DNA from: Pseudoalteromonas phenolica
GTDB taxonomy: Bacteria; Pseudomonadota; Gammaproteobacteria; Enterobacterales; Alteromonadaceae
NCBI RefSeq assembly: GCF_005886345.1
Contig: NZ_PNEC01000014.1
Coordinates: 101,503-165,502, forward strand
Reading direction: 5' to 3'
Length of the DNA: 64,000 nt
Under the pieces are notes generated by a model. It did no database searches. It was not told the origin of the DNA and saw only the letters and a list, made by a program, of their open reading frames with translations. Positions 47,165 to 56,350 of the stretch are shown one piece after another; position 1 is the stretch's first letter, and each line of letters begins with the position of its first letter. The position numbers and the translations under genes were made by a program.

Positions 47165-48322
47165 TTGCCTTATATCATTATACTTTTAATAAGCGCTGTT
47201 TTTTTGATGGGGTGCAGTTCAACGCAAGAGCAAAAGCCACCAGCCATCCCTTCACCATTAACACTCGCTAATACCAAGCTATTTACCCCAGTCCCCGTGC
47301 CAAGTGAAAACGACATTTTCTCGTTACCTGCTTCAGAAAAAAAAACGTTTTTATTGCATTACAATCAATATTTAGAGCAGGACATAAGGGCTGATAAAGC
47401 CATTTATCAATACCTTGAAAAATATGTCAGCAATTTTACCTATGACGGAGAAACATTTACGGCTATCGAAACATTAAGGAATAAAAAAGGTAATTGTATA
47501 AGCTTAGCTATATTGACTCAGGCGTTAGCAAAAATAGTTAATGTAGAAACCAGTTTCCGTGAGGTCTCGGCTTATCCTATATATAAAAAAGAACAAGACT
47601 TGCTACTCGTTTCTTCCCACTTCTCAACAAAACTTTTTGCGCCAGAGCAAGAAGAAAATAAAAATTGGATCCAAGCAATACGGGCAGGTACTGTCGTCGA
47701 CTACTTTCCTGAGCAAAGCACGTTTTATTTAGGTAATGCTAAGTACCCAAAGCTCGTTGCTAAGTTTTACGTGAATTTATCAACTCAAGCGCTCATAAAG
47801 GAAGATCTGAACTTAAGTTACTCTCTTGCTCGTGCAGCATTTCAGTTTACGCCGCATAACCCAGAGTTAATCAATTTATTGGCCATCATTCACCGCAGAG
47901 CTGGAGATACAAATACGGCCAAAAAACTGTTTGAATTTGCTATACAGCACAATTTGTTGAGTAGCAACCTCATTGCATCTTATAGCTTTCTTGCTAAAAC
48001 TTTAAACGACCCGAAACTTGAACATCAACTAGAAGAAAAGCTAGAACAAGTCGCAAGAACGCCATTTGATTATCTCACTATTGCTCAAAAAGCGACGGCC
48101 AAAAAACAATATCGAAAGTCTAAAAAGATTTTAAAAAACATAATCGAACATTACCCATATTTACCTGAGCCTTATTTCGAACTCGCTAAAGTACATTATT
48201 TACAAAACCATCAAGATCTAGCTCGCGATGCACTAGAGCACGCAATTACCAAGTCTGACTCACAGGAAAAAACAGGGATGTATGAAGCCAAACTCAAGTC
48301 ATTAGAATTGACATTGCACTAA
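47165..48322 (+). CDS. Lipoprotein with transglutaminase-like and TPR domains
   Basis: 385 residues from a TTG at 47165 with AAGGAG eight bases upstream. Lipoprotein signal with lipobox FLMGC (Cys17). A transglutaminase-like region (about 70-180) has the catalytic-type Cys in KGNCISLA and a His in SSHFSTK, with Asp in VVDYFPE. TPR-like helices fill about 205-385. Such proteins are found in gammaproteobacteria without a proven role; a peptidase-like or scaffolding role in the periplasm is possible. Convergent with the next gene. Confidence 0.8.
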   Translation: MPYIIILLISAVFLMGCSSTQEQKPPAIPSPLTLANTKLFTPVPVPSENDIFSLPASEKKTFLLHYNQYLEQDIRADKAIYQYLEKYVSNFTYDGETFTAIETLRNKKGNCISLAILTQALAKIVNVETSFREVSAYPIYKKEQDLLLVSSHFSTKLFAPEQEENKNWIQAIRAGTVVDYFPEQSTFYLGNAKYPKLVAKFYVNLSTQALIKEDLNLSYSLARAAFQFTPHNPELINLLAIIHRRAGDTNTAKKLFEFAIQHNLLSSNLIASYSFLAKTLNDPKLEHQLEEKLEQVARTPFDYLTIAQKATAKKQYRKSKKILKNIIEHYPYLPEPYFELAKVHYLQNHQDLARDALEHAITKSDSQEKTGMYEAKLKSLELTLH

Positions 48323-48324
48323 AC

Positions 48325-48354
48325 AAAAAGGCTCGCCATAAAGCGAGCCTTTTT
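48325..48354. terminator. Bidirectional terminator between convergent genes
   Basis: AAAAAGGCTCGC, CATAAA, GCGAGCCTTTTT between the stops at 48322 and 48367. Confidence 0.9.
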
Positions 48355-48366
48355 AGTTGTTAAACT

Positions 48367-51240
48367 TTACAAATCAAACCAGATCCCCATCCAGGCACGG
48401 TTTTCATTTTCATACTGTTCACTCTCTACACGGCTAATACCAAAATCTAGGCGCATATCACTGATCCCTGCCGGTGCAAATTTAGCGCTCCAATCCTGAC
48501 CGTTAAACCAAGTCGTCCATTTCAAGCCATAGCTTTGTCCAAATACCGCACTATCCAGTTGATGTTGCTGATAATAAAGCCAGGGAGCACCTTCAGTAAC
48601 CGCTATACCACCGCCATAACCTTGGTAGCGCTCACCAGCATCAGCTAAGAAAGGTAAATCCGGTTTATAAATGGTATTGGCCATTACTGTGTTATCGACC
48701 AAACTAGATTGGAACCCGCCAAGCTCCAGTAATGCATCTTCACGTTTCATTTTTTCAGCTTGAACATACATAGGCATATGAAATGCTTTACCAAAGATAC
48801 TTACACCTAGGTTGTAACCTTGCCAATCGGTCTCATCTAAAGCACCATCAAACCATTGCGCAGTGATCTGCTGCCCAATAGAAAATGCCTGTTTATCGTA
48901 CTGCCAGCTTTGCGCCAACCCTACACGTAACCACTGCTGGTCATAGTCAGTGCCTGCCATTTCAAGTTGACTCAAGTGTGCAGCTGCCTCGCCTGTCAGT
49001 GAGAATGTACCTTGACGGTAAGTATGACTGACTTGTGCTGCGATCCCTGTCCTTTTTTGCTGGTGACGGCCTAAAAAGCTTTCATCTACAAGGCTATTTT
49101 GCTCTGTGGTATCTAAGTCTAAGCTAAATAATTTAGCGCGCCATTGGGTATTTTCTTGCTGAAGTTTAACATCGGCGAAACCACCAGCTAAAGTTTCATC
49201 GCCTAGGCTTTTTGTTAAGCCCACATGCCAACTAAGCTCTTCTAAGAAATCAGACCCTTTTACTCCTACATGTAATACACTCGTGCTGGCACTATGATAT
49301 TGCGAACCTAAGGTCATAGAAGCACTTTGCTCCCATTTATCATAAACTTGACTTTGAAGTGGCTGGGTAAAAACCTCTGCATCCTCTAATTGCACCTTAG
49401 CTGTAGATAACTTAGGCGCTTGCTTTGTATCACTCAACTCAGTCACTAGACTGCCAATATGGTGCTTAGAAAGCTGAAATGCATCGGGTCCTTCAGGTGA
49501 AACACCCAAATAAAGTAAATTACCATCACTCAGCTGCTGCGGAGAATTCACAACCTGTTGACCATGACTCAGTTGTTTTAATTGCTGACTATCTAAATGG
49601 TATGCATAAAGATTAATTTGTCCATTTACTCCAGCAACATAAAATAACGTTCGACCATCAGCAGACCAGCTAGGCTGAGTCAAAAATTGATAACCCTTTG
49701 GCGCTGGTACTTGCAATGTAGATTGATTTTGTGTGTTACGAATATAAAGTTGCCAATTTTGATTTAAACTCGCCTTTAAAAAAGCAAGATAATCGCCGTT
49801 TGGCGCAAACTCAGGGTAGTCGAAAGTGTCGCCTAGTTGATTGTTAGATAATAGCGTCTCAGTACCTGAGGCTAGTTCTATATTTACTAAACTTGAATAA
49901 CCGTAACGTACTTTCTCCGCCACAATGGCTTTCGTGTTTTTACTAATACTAAAGCGACGGATCCCCGCATTCTGAGTTAGCTGAGTCACTTCATCTCGTT
50001 CTATATGCCATTGGAATAGCTCCCCTTGTACTGCGTGTTGATTATCTTGCTTTTGCACAGATGCGATAAAATATAGCGTCTTATCATCTTTCCAACGCGC
50101 ATAGCGGATCCCAGCAAAATTTTCTGGCGTTAACGTATATTTTTTATTGCGACCGAATGTATCTGGTGCTTTATTGGCGATATCTTTGGGGTCGCTTTCT
50201 AATAGCGCTCGCTGCGTTCGTGTAAAGTCTTCTTGCGCCTCAGTATTCTCTTGTGTTGTATAAACATTAAGCGCAGTTCGACCTTTACTATCTCGTTCAG
50301 TCACGGCTACCAATTCACTATTTGGCGACAACCTTAAATTTTTAGCGTCGAATTTAAAATCATGCCATAACTGAGTATCAAGTTCAGGTAAAGCTTGTGC
50401 TGACGCCATACTTATATATGTATACTCAGCAACAAAACGCTTATATAACTTAGCAGGATGATCGCCAAATATGCCCTTAAATGCTTCGTCAAAGTTCCTA
50501 GATTCAACGGCTTGCATACGTGTCCACACAGCATCTAAAGTGTGTTCGCCATAATTTTTTTCAAGCCAAGCTAAGTAACGAACGCCGATTAAGTAGGCCA
50601 TCGAACCACTCAGATAACTATCATTACCATTGTTTAAAGCTGAATAAGGTAGCAAAGCGCCTTGTCTTGCAAACTCAGTTAATAGTGCTTCTGTATAGTT
50701 ATCATAAAGACGACCACGCCCCGTCATTTTCGACTCCATCAAGGTGGCGTAGCCTTCGGCAACCCAGCGAGGCATCACGGCAAGTGCAATATCGTATGGG
50801 TCCCAAACATCTCGTAAAGTTTGTCGCCATGTACTGCGGTTAGGTTGGGATAAATGCACCAAGTGAATGTACTCATGTAATATCAATAGCTGCTGCCAGC
50901 CACTACTATTAGAAATAACGGTATCTGATTGAGGAGGTGTAGTGAAAAGTGCCATTAGCGGTTTATCAGTACTGGGGATAGCAAAGCCATTTGCGCCATG
51001 GTAAGGGTCGAACACAACCACATCGGCTTTCGCTTCTAAACTCCGTTGCTGCTGCTCGATGACTTTATCACGCACTAATTCAAGCTCATGAGCTGCTGAC
51101 TCTGCCCAACTTTTATGACCTTGGGTATAGTGCACATTAAAGTGCTCTGTTTCTATGGTAAACCAAGACGGTATTGCGTAGCCAATACTCGAGATCGACA
51201 TCAAAGAGCCTGCTGCCAAGTTCTTCATAAGTGAGTGCAT
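48367..51240 (-). CDS. Peptidase-like, TolB-propeller and outer-membrane-barrel fusion protein
   Basis: 957 residues from the ATG at 51240 (AAGGA upstream; a TTG at 51258 also exists). Signal peptide ending about GYA. Residues about 30-270 form a gluzincin-like peptidase with HEYIH in LLILHEYIHLVHL and a downstream EGYATLMES that may supply the third ligand. Residues about 280-600 hold TolB/WD-like propeller blades (PSWSADGRTLFYVAG and similar). The last 350 residues alternate like an outer-membrane beta-barrel and end in an aromatic-rich strand (RAWMGIWFDL). The role is unknown; surface or periplasmic proteolysis is an inference. Confidence 0.82.
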   Translation of the reverse strand: MHSLMKNLAAGSLMSISSIGYAIPSWFTIETEHFNVHYTQGHKSWAESAAHELELVRDKVIEQQQRSLEAKADVVVFDPYHGANGFAIPSTDKPLMALFTTPPQSDTVISNSSGWQQLLILHEYIHLVHLSQPNRSTWRQTLRDVWDPYDIALAVMPRWVAEGYATLMESKMTGRGRLYDNYTEALLTEFARQGALLPYSALNNGNDSYLSGSMAYLIGVRYLAWLEKNYGEHTLDAVWTRMQAVESRNFDEAFKGIFGDHPAKLYKRFVAEYTYISMASAQALPELDTQLWHDFKFDAKNLRLSPNSELVAVTERDSKGRTALNVYTTQENTEAQEDFTRTQRALLESDPKDIANKAPDTFGRNKKYTLTPENFAGIRYARWKDDKTLYFIASVQKQDNQHAVQGELFQWHIERDEVTQLTQNAGIRRFSISKNTKAIVAEKVRYGYSSLVNIELASGTETLLSNNQLGDTFDYPEFAPNGDYLAFLKASLNQNWQLYIRNTQNQSTLQVPAPKGYQFLTQPSWSADGRTLFYVAGVNGQINLYAYHLDSQQLKQLSHGQQVVNSPQQLSDGNLLYLGVSPEGPDAFQLSKHHIGSLVTELSDTKQAPKLSTAKVQLEDAEVFTQPLQSQVYDKWEQSASMTLGSQYHSASTSVLHVGVKGSDFLEELSWHVGLTKSLGDETLAGGFADVKLQQENTQWRAKLFSLDLDTTEQNSLVDESFLGRHQQKRTGIAAQVSHTYRQGTFSLTGEAAAHLSQLEMAGTDYDQQWLRVGLAQSWQYDKQAFSIGQQITAQWFDGALDETDWQGYNLGVSIFGKAFHMPMYVQAEKMKREDALLELGGFQSSLVDNTVMANTIYKPDLPFLADAGERYQGYGGGIAVTEGAPWLYYQQHQLDSAVFGQSYGLKWTTWFNGQDWSAKFAPAGISDMRLDFGISRVESEQYENENRAWMGIWFDL

Positions 51241-51333
51241 ATTCCAAAATCCTTGCAAAAAGAATGTTCAATAGAATAAGGCAATCATTTATTAAAGAAT
51301 GTAGGTAAGGCGTAGGAAATTGTAACACCGTGT

Positions 51334-51588
51334 TTAAAAGAAACTATTCTCCCCTTGCTCAGGCTTAGCCAGCGTAATAAATAGCGCTAAAATACTCCCA
51401 GCAATTGCGAACATAAATATCGCAAGGATTAAGCTCAATCCCATATAAAACATCGTACTGGCGATAATCCCTGCCACAGACCAGGTTGCGATATGATGTA
51501 GCGATTTAAATATCGGGGTATAAGCGCGAATATTTACCAATGCAGCTATCATTAAAGCCACAACTAACAAACTCAATATAAACATCAT
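51334..51588 (-). CDS. Small inner-membrane protein, probably iron-regulated
   Basis: 84 residues from the ATG at 51588, five bases after a perfect AGGAGG; a GTG at 51594 overlaps the Shine-Dalgarno and is rejected. Three hydrophobic helices (about 1-18, 33-52, 55-74). No family recognised. A Fur box overlaps its promoter, so it should be induced by iron limitation. Confidence 0.78.
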   Translation of the reverse strand: MMFILSLLVVALMIAALVNIRAYTPIFKSLHHIATWSVAGIIASTMFYMGLSLILAIFMFAIAGSILALFITLAKPEQGENSFF

Positions 51589-51651
51589 CTCCACCTCCTT
51601 TTAAAACTAACTAAGTTTCTAACTCATATACCGTTCAATAAACTAGAACAA

Positions 51652-51680
51652 AGTATATGCTAATAAGAATCATTATCAAG
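51652..51680 (-). promoter_or_regulatory. Fur-controlled promoter of the small inner-membrane protein
   Basis: On the minus strand TTGATA (51679-51674), 16-base spacer, TATACT (51657-51652). The palindrome TTGATAATGATTCTTATTA overlaps the -35 and spacer and fits the Fur consensus. Leader to the ATG is about 55-60 bases. Confidence 0.8.
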
Positions 51681-51685
51681 TGGTG

Positions 51686-51722
51686 AAATAAAAAAAGCCA
51701 TATCTATTCAATACGGCTTACA
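51686..51722 (-). terminator. Terminator after the mutarotase gene
   Basis: AAGCCGTAT / ATATGGCTT (one G-T pair) with a seven-base loop, then TTTTTTT on the minus strand. Confidence 0.75.
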
Positions 51723-51750
51723 AAAAATTGAGAAAATGCTTAATAAACGT

Positions 51751-52602
51751 TTATAACCAACGTAAAGTCGTGGTTAATGTATGACTTTTCCCCGGCTCAA
51801 CTGTCGCAGCATCGTCCATTACATTCGCTGCTTCTAGGCACAACATAGTAAGGTATTCATCGTCTCTAAAGTTACTAAGGCGTTTAGATTTTTCAATCCA
51901 AGGATTCCAAAGAACACACGAGCTAGAATTTTCTCGCCCCACTTCAATATCACCCACAGGTGTTTTGATAATTTGTACTGGCGCAGCCTGTGTGTAAACC
52001 ATATCGGTTTCGCGCGCAAAACCTATCACTTCATTTTGATCAAATGGCCCTTCGCCAAATTCAATAAATTTCGAACCTTGCAAACCATCTACGTTTGTAG
52101 CTTCGATATTCGGCGTTGGAAAGTAAGTATGAAGTGCTTGAGTTAAAGTAAACGCTGACTCACCTAAATTCGTATTGGTTAAGCTAACACGTAACTGTTC
52201 AGTCAAATGAAATTCAACTTCTAGCCTAGATTTATGCGGCCAATAGGTTTCATCCACTAAAGACATAGGTAATGACAGTTTAATTATTATGCCATCATCA
52301 TTTTCATGCACCTCTTCGGCACGCCACATTAGTTTGCGAGCCACACCATGGATCGGCCAATCAGGATCACTATGCACACCAAACCAAGGCCAACAAATTG
52401 GAATACCGCCTCGTACTGCTTTGCCTTCAAGGTAATCTTCATCTGCCGATACCCAAATCAAGTTGCCTTTACCCGCAGGGGTAAACTCTGTCAATTGCGC
52501 ACCTTGCAAAAATATTTTTGCGCTACAACGCGGACTATCGACATTTAAATACTCAAGTCCAGGCTCCGTGCGCTGGATAGAAACCGATGCTGAAAGTTCC
52601 AT
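51751..52602 (-). CDS. D-hexose-6-phosphate mutarotase (YeaD-like aldose 1-epimerase family)
   Basis: 283 residues. Family segments: SAKIFLQGAQLTEFTP, RGGIPICWPWFG, HGVARKLMW, LTQALHTYFPT and CVLWNPWIEKSKRLSNF, with catalytic His/Glu positions of the YeaD group. The enzyme interconverts alpha and beta anomers of hexose-6-phosphates in the cytosol. No sugar operon is adjacent. The gene stands alone with its own terminator. Confidence 0.93.
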   Translation of the reverse strand: MELSASVSIQRTEPGLEYLNVDSPRCSAKIFLQGAQLTEFTPAGKGNLIWVSADEDYLEGKAVRGGIPICWPWFGVHSDPDWPIHGVARKLMWRAEEVHENDDGIIIKLSLPMSLVDETYWPHKSRLEVEFHLTEQLRVSLTNTNLGESAFTLTQALHTYFPTPNIEATNVDGLQGSKFIEFGEGPFDQNEVIGFARETDMVYTQAAPVQIIKTPVGDIEVGRENSSSCVLWNPWIEKSKRLSNFRDDEYLTMLCLEAANVMDDAATVEPGKSHTLTTTLRWL

Positions 52603-52787
52603 AATTCACCTAACTTCAAGATTTTGATAACTTGCTTACATTACCGAACAATCACACTAAGAGTAAACATGAAAACACTTAAATGAAGCATCTTCATTCA
52701 AACGTCATACAGTAAAGTCATTGAAAAACTCGCAAAGAGAAGACTCTGTGATAAGCTTAAATTATTACAAGTTGGCGAGGTGAAAGA

Positions 52788-53189
52788 ATGAATAAAAGTC
52801 GTCCTAAGTTGTTCAACAAGTGCTTTTGGCTACATGCCGCGGGAATCATCTTTGTCGGCTTAGGCTTTATAGGCATGGCCTTACCTGTAATGCCAACCAC
52901 CATTTTTTTTATTCTGGCTCTTGCCTGTTTTACTCGCTCTTCACCTAAGTTTGCGAACTGGTTACTCACTCATCCTAAGTTTGGAGAGCCTTTAAGACTT
53001 TGGCAAGACCACCAAGTGATCCCTAGCAAAGGTAAATGGGGGGCGGGTTTAGGTATGCTACTTGGCTTTATTATTTTGGCTTTTAGTCAGCCAGCGATTT
53101 GGGTATTAATGCTCGTTGCCAGTATAGAAATGGCGGTGATGGCGTATATAATTTCAAAACCCTCTACACCACCTATCAAGGTGCAATAA
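52788..53189 (+). CDS. ybaN: YbaN/DUF454 family inner-membrane protein
   Basis: 133 residues with the DUF454 core: GIIFVGLGFIGMALPVMPTTIFFILALACFTRSSPKF, then WLLTHPKFGEPLRLWQDHQVIP, then two membrane helices at the C-terminus. GGCGAGGTG sits about eight bases before the ATG. Function unknown across the family. Convergent with the next gene, with two bases between stops. Confidence 0.9.
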   Translation: MNKSRPKLFNKCFWLHAAGIIFVGLGFIGMALPVMPTTIFFILALACFTRSSPKFANWLLTHPKFGEPLRLWQDHQVIPSKGKWGAGLGMLLGFIILAFSQPAIWVLMLVASIEMAVMAYIISKPSTPPIKVQ

Positions 53190-53191
53190 CC

Positions 53192-54106
53192 TTATTCAGC
53201 GCACTTAAAGGTATTTCGGCCCGCTTCTTTTGCTTCATACAGCACTTTATCGGCGCTGTTCATTAAAGATGATACTGAAGCACATGACTCAGCCGCCGAA
53301 GCAACTCCTGCACTAATAGTAATAAATTGATGAGGTGATTGTGTATGTTCAATCTGCATACCGGCAATTGCACGAACTAACGTTTTTGCGATGATCCTCG
53401 CCCCCTGCAAAGGTGTATCCGGTAATAAAATAACAAACTCCTCACCACCATATCGACACACTGAATCTAATGGCCTGCGAACGATATCTTTCAATTTAGT
53501 GGCAACTTGTTTAAGTACATCATCACCAGCCGAGTGCCCATAATGGTCGTTATACTTTTTGAAAAAATCGATATCAATCATAATAGTAGAGAGAGAATGG
53601 GAAACACGATGACGCTGCTTCAAAAGTCGTGCAACTTCGGTATCAAAGAAACGGCGATTATAAATGCCTGTTAGACCATCAATAAATGAGTAATTGCGTA
53701 GGATATCTGCTTGAATTTTATAATTTAAATGCGTTCTAACTCTGTTTTGTAGGGTCTTAGGTACGATTGGTTTTGGCACAAAATCTACCGCTCCGGCTTC
53801 CCAACATTGTAACTGGCTCTCTTCATTAGCGTTAGACGTCACAAACACGATTGGGATTTCAGACAGTTCAGGAGTCGCCTGCATCATTTTGCATGCATCC
53901 AGCCCAGACATGCCCTCTAATACCCAGTCCATAAGCACTAAGTCAGGCTTATCTTCACGACAATATTGAATCGCTTCTTCTGCAGATTCAACGGTTTTTA
54001 CTTTACACATATCTTGCAAACAACCGATAAGTAACTTACGCATTAGCTCTGAATCATCAACAATTAGTACTTCACAACTTGCAAGGTCACTAACATCTTT
54101 AAACAT
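53192..54106 (-). CDS. Response regulator with GGDEF output (REC-GGDEF)
   Basis: 304 residues: receiver domain (about 12-128; IVDDSELMRK, phospho-Asp in LVLMDWVLEG, Lys in VPKPI) and GGDEF domain (about 140-304; DGLTGIYNRRFF, active site RYGGEEF). An intact diguanylate cyclase controlled by phosphorylation. No cognate kinase is adjacent, so it is an orphan in this window. Confidence 0.94.
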   Translation of the reverse strand: MFKDVSDLASCEVLIVDDSELMRKLLIGCLQDMCKVKTVESAEEAIQYCREDKPDLVLMDWVLEGMSGLDACKMMQATPELSEIPIVFVTSNANEESQLQCWEAGAVDFVPKPIVPKTLQNRVRTHLNYKIQADILRNYSFIDGLTGIYNRRFFDTEVARLLKQRHRVSHSLSTIMIDIDFFKKYNDHYGHSAGDDVLKQVATKLKDIVRRPLDSVCRYGGEEFVILLPDTPLQGARIIAKTLVRAIAGMQIEHTQSPHQFITISAGVASAAESCASVSSLMNSADKVLYEAKEAGRNTFKCAE

Positions 54107-54536
54107 ATAGTCGTTTCCATTTAATAAAACTGATAGCCAACCTTGCAGCTTGCCACTTCACTTGACGTGAACATTTTTTCATCACCAAATAAAGCATTCT
54201 TAATACACAGCCTTAAAACTTATCGGCAGAAGTTATAACAACTTAAATAGCGAATAAAACCTTTAACTTAGCCTATGAGGCTAGTCCAAAAAATGCACCA
54301 ATGCACCTAAGTTGTTGCAATGAAACATAAACAAAATATTGCCTTCTCGAACCGTTAACAAATCAGAAACTAAAGTATTAAAACATTATAAATCAGCAAA
54401 TTAAACATATTAAGTTCATGTTGTATGACACTAGCATGAATAACATATGACAAGGTACGACCAGTCGTAAAAGTGTCATATCCGTTGTCTAACATCAGCG
54501 CTTTTTAAAAGACATAACAATATAGAGGTACATCTC
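54107..54536. other. Long intergenic region upstream of phoD
   Basis: 430 bases, A+T-rich, between divergent genes. It holds a short perfect inverted repeat TAGCCT-ATG-AGGCTA (54271-54285, approximate) and GTGTCATA-type half sites at both orientations near 54425-54490 that loosely recall a Pho box. No ORF or structured RNA was evident. Confidence 0.4.
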
Positions 54537-56243
54537 ATGACAGGGTTTTCTCGTCGAGATTTTATTAAGAGCGCATTGATTGGCGTTGGCACAACTACGG
54601 TTTCATTGTCACTGATTGGATGCACTAACAATGACTCAAGTCCATCTTATAACGACTTTAATGCAAGCTTTAATCATGGCGTCGCAAGTGGTGATCCGTT
54701 AGACGACCGTGTCATTTTATGGACGCGTGTTACACCCGAAGGTGAGCCTCAAAGCGTCAATGTCAGCCTAGAAGTTTCATTAGACAAAACATTCGAAAAC
54801 CTTGAATTTGATGAAGCGATTACTGCTTTAAAGACAAATGATTACACCATCAAAGTCGACCTCAAAGGGCTAAAAGCCAATACCCGCTACTACTATCGTT
54901 TCAAAGTAAACGAAACCCCGTCAGCAATTGGTCAGGCAAAAACATTGCCAAGAAATGATGTTGATCAAGTTAAATTTGCTGTTATGTCATGTGCAAACTA
55001 CCCAGCAGGCTATTTCCATGCCTATGGAGAAGCTGCCAAGATGCAAGATCTAGATGCCGTTTTACATTTAGGTGACTATATCTATGAGTACGGTATGGGT
55101 GAATATGCGACCGATAAAGCCGTGGAACTGGGTCGTGCATTACCAGCAGACAATCAAGGCGAACTGATCTCTTTACAAGATTATCGCAAACGCTACGCGC
55201 TATACCGCACCGACACTAACTTACAAAAATTACATGCTAAAGCGCCTTTTATTGCGGTGTGGGATGATCACGAAGTGTGTAACGATGCCTATATTGATGG
55301 TGCAGAAAACCACAATGACAATGAAGGCATGTTTACTGAGCGTAAGCTTGCTGCACTTAAAGCCTACTATGAGTGGATGCCAATCCGACCTTATGTAACA
55401 GGCCAAGCCGAAAGCCTATATCGTAAGTTCGACTTTGGTTCATTGGTTTCTCTATATATGCTCGATACCCGTCATGAAGCACGTTCAAAGCCACTCGATT
55501 ATCAAAACTACCTAGACCCTACATCAGGACAGTTAGATATTGCCGGCTTTCAAGCTGATATCACAGCGCCTAAGCAGCAACTCATCGGTACTGAACAGTT
55601 AACTTGGCTCACAGATAACATCAAAACATCACAGGCAAAGTGGCAAGTACTCGGTCAACAGGTACTTATGACCAAGATGTTGCTACCTGCAGAGTTGCTT
55701 ACTGCATTGGCTAATCCAAATGTATCTATTGCCTCACAAATGACTGAACTGGCTCAATTAAAGAGCAGAGTAATGGCTGCTGATACATCTTTAACCGAGC
55801 AAGAAAAAAGCCGCATCAGTTTTGCTGCTCCTTATAATCTGGACGCATGGGATGGTTACCCTGTTGAGCGTGAAATGTTGTTACAAACCGCAAAAGCCGC
55901 AAATAAAAACCTTGTCACCATAGCCGGAGATACGCATAACGCTTGGTCGGGTAAGCTGTGTAATGCTCAAGGTGACATTTGTGGGTATGAATTTGCTACC
56001 CCTTCAGTCAGTTCGCCAGGCTTGGAATACTACCTCCAGTTACCACAAGCACAAGTCACCGAATTTGCCGATGTGCTGAAGTTACTCGTTGATGACCTCG
56101 AATTTGCCAATATTCATCAGCGCGGCTTTATGACGTTAACATTTACGCCTGATAAAATTGATAGTCAGTGGCACTTTATTAGCGACGTACAATCTCAAGT
56201 ATTTGCGATTGAGCATCAACAACTGATGCAAAAAGCGCTTTAG
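54537..56243 (+). CDS. phoD: Alkaline phosphatase D family protein, Tat-exported lipoprotein
   Basis: 568 residues. The N-terminus carries a twin-arginine motif SRRDFIK (Arg6-Arg7) and a lipobox LIGC (Cys29), so a Tat lipoprotein. The PhoD N-terminal beta domain starts FNHGVASGDP and LWTRVTPEG; the catalytic metallophosphatase part has VMSCANY, LHLGDYIYEYG, WDDHEVCND and IAGDTHNAW. PhoD enzymes hydrolyse phosphomono- and diesters with Ca and Fe. It should depend on the Tat translocon encoded at 7611-8938. Followed by a terminator. Confidence 0.95.
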   Translation: MTGFSRRDFIKSALIGVGTTTVSLSLIGCTNNDSSPSYNDFNASFNHGVASGDPLDDRVILWTRVTPEGEPQSVNVSLEVSLDKTFENLEFDEAITALKTNDYTIKVDLKGLKANTRYYYRFKVNETPSAIGQAKTLPRNDVDQVKFAVMSCANYPAGYFHAYGEAAKMQDLDAVLHLGDYIYEYGMGEYATDKAVELGRALPADNQGELISLQDYRKRYALYRTDTNLQKLHAKAPFIAVWDDHEVCNDAYIDGAENHNDNEGMFTERKLAALKAYYEWMPIRPYVTGQAESLYRKFDFGSLVSLYMLDTRHEARSKPLDYQNYLDPTSGQLDIAGFQADITAPKQQLIGTEQLTWLTDNIKTSQAKWQVLGQQVLMTKMLLPAELLTALANPNVSIASQMTELAQLKSRVMAADTSLTEQEKSRISFAAPYNLDAWDGYPVEREMLLQTAKAANKNLVTIAGDTHNAWSGKLCNAQGDICGYEFATPSVSSPGLEYYLQLPQAQVTEFADVLKLLVDDLEFANIHQRGFMTLTFTPDKIDSQWHFISDVQSQVFAIEHQQLMQKAL

Positions 56244-56249
56244 CATGAT

Positions 56250-56280
56250 AGAAAAGCGGTTAAGGTAAACCGCTTTTCTC
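56250..56280 (+). terminator. Intrinsic terminator after phoD
   Basis: GAAAAGCGGTT / AACCGCTTTTC stem with a short loop; the closing T tract is part of the stem. Confidence 0.75.
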
Positions 56281-56350
56281 ACCCAACCTAAGCCACCAGC
56301 CCCCCCTCATTGTCTTTAGTAATAGTTGTTTAAAATAAATCGGTAGGAAT

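Noticed and set aside
54425..54500. Pho box upstream of phoD
   Set aside because: TGTCAT-like half sites exist in both orientations but the 11-base spacing of the direct repeats does not fit the consensus well.
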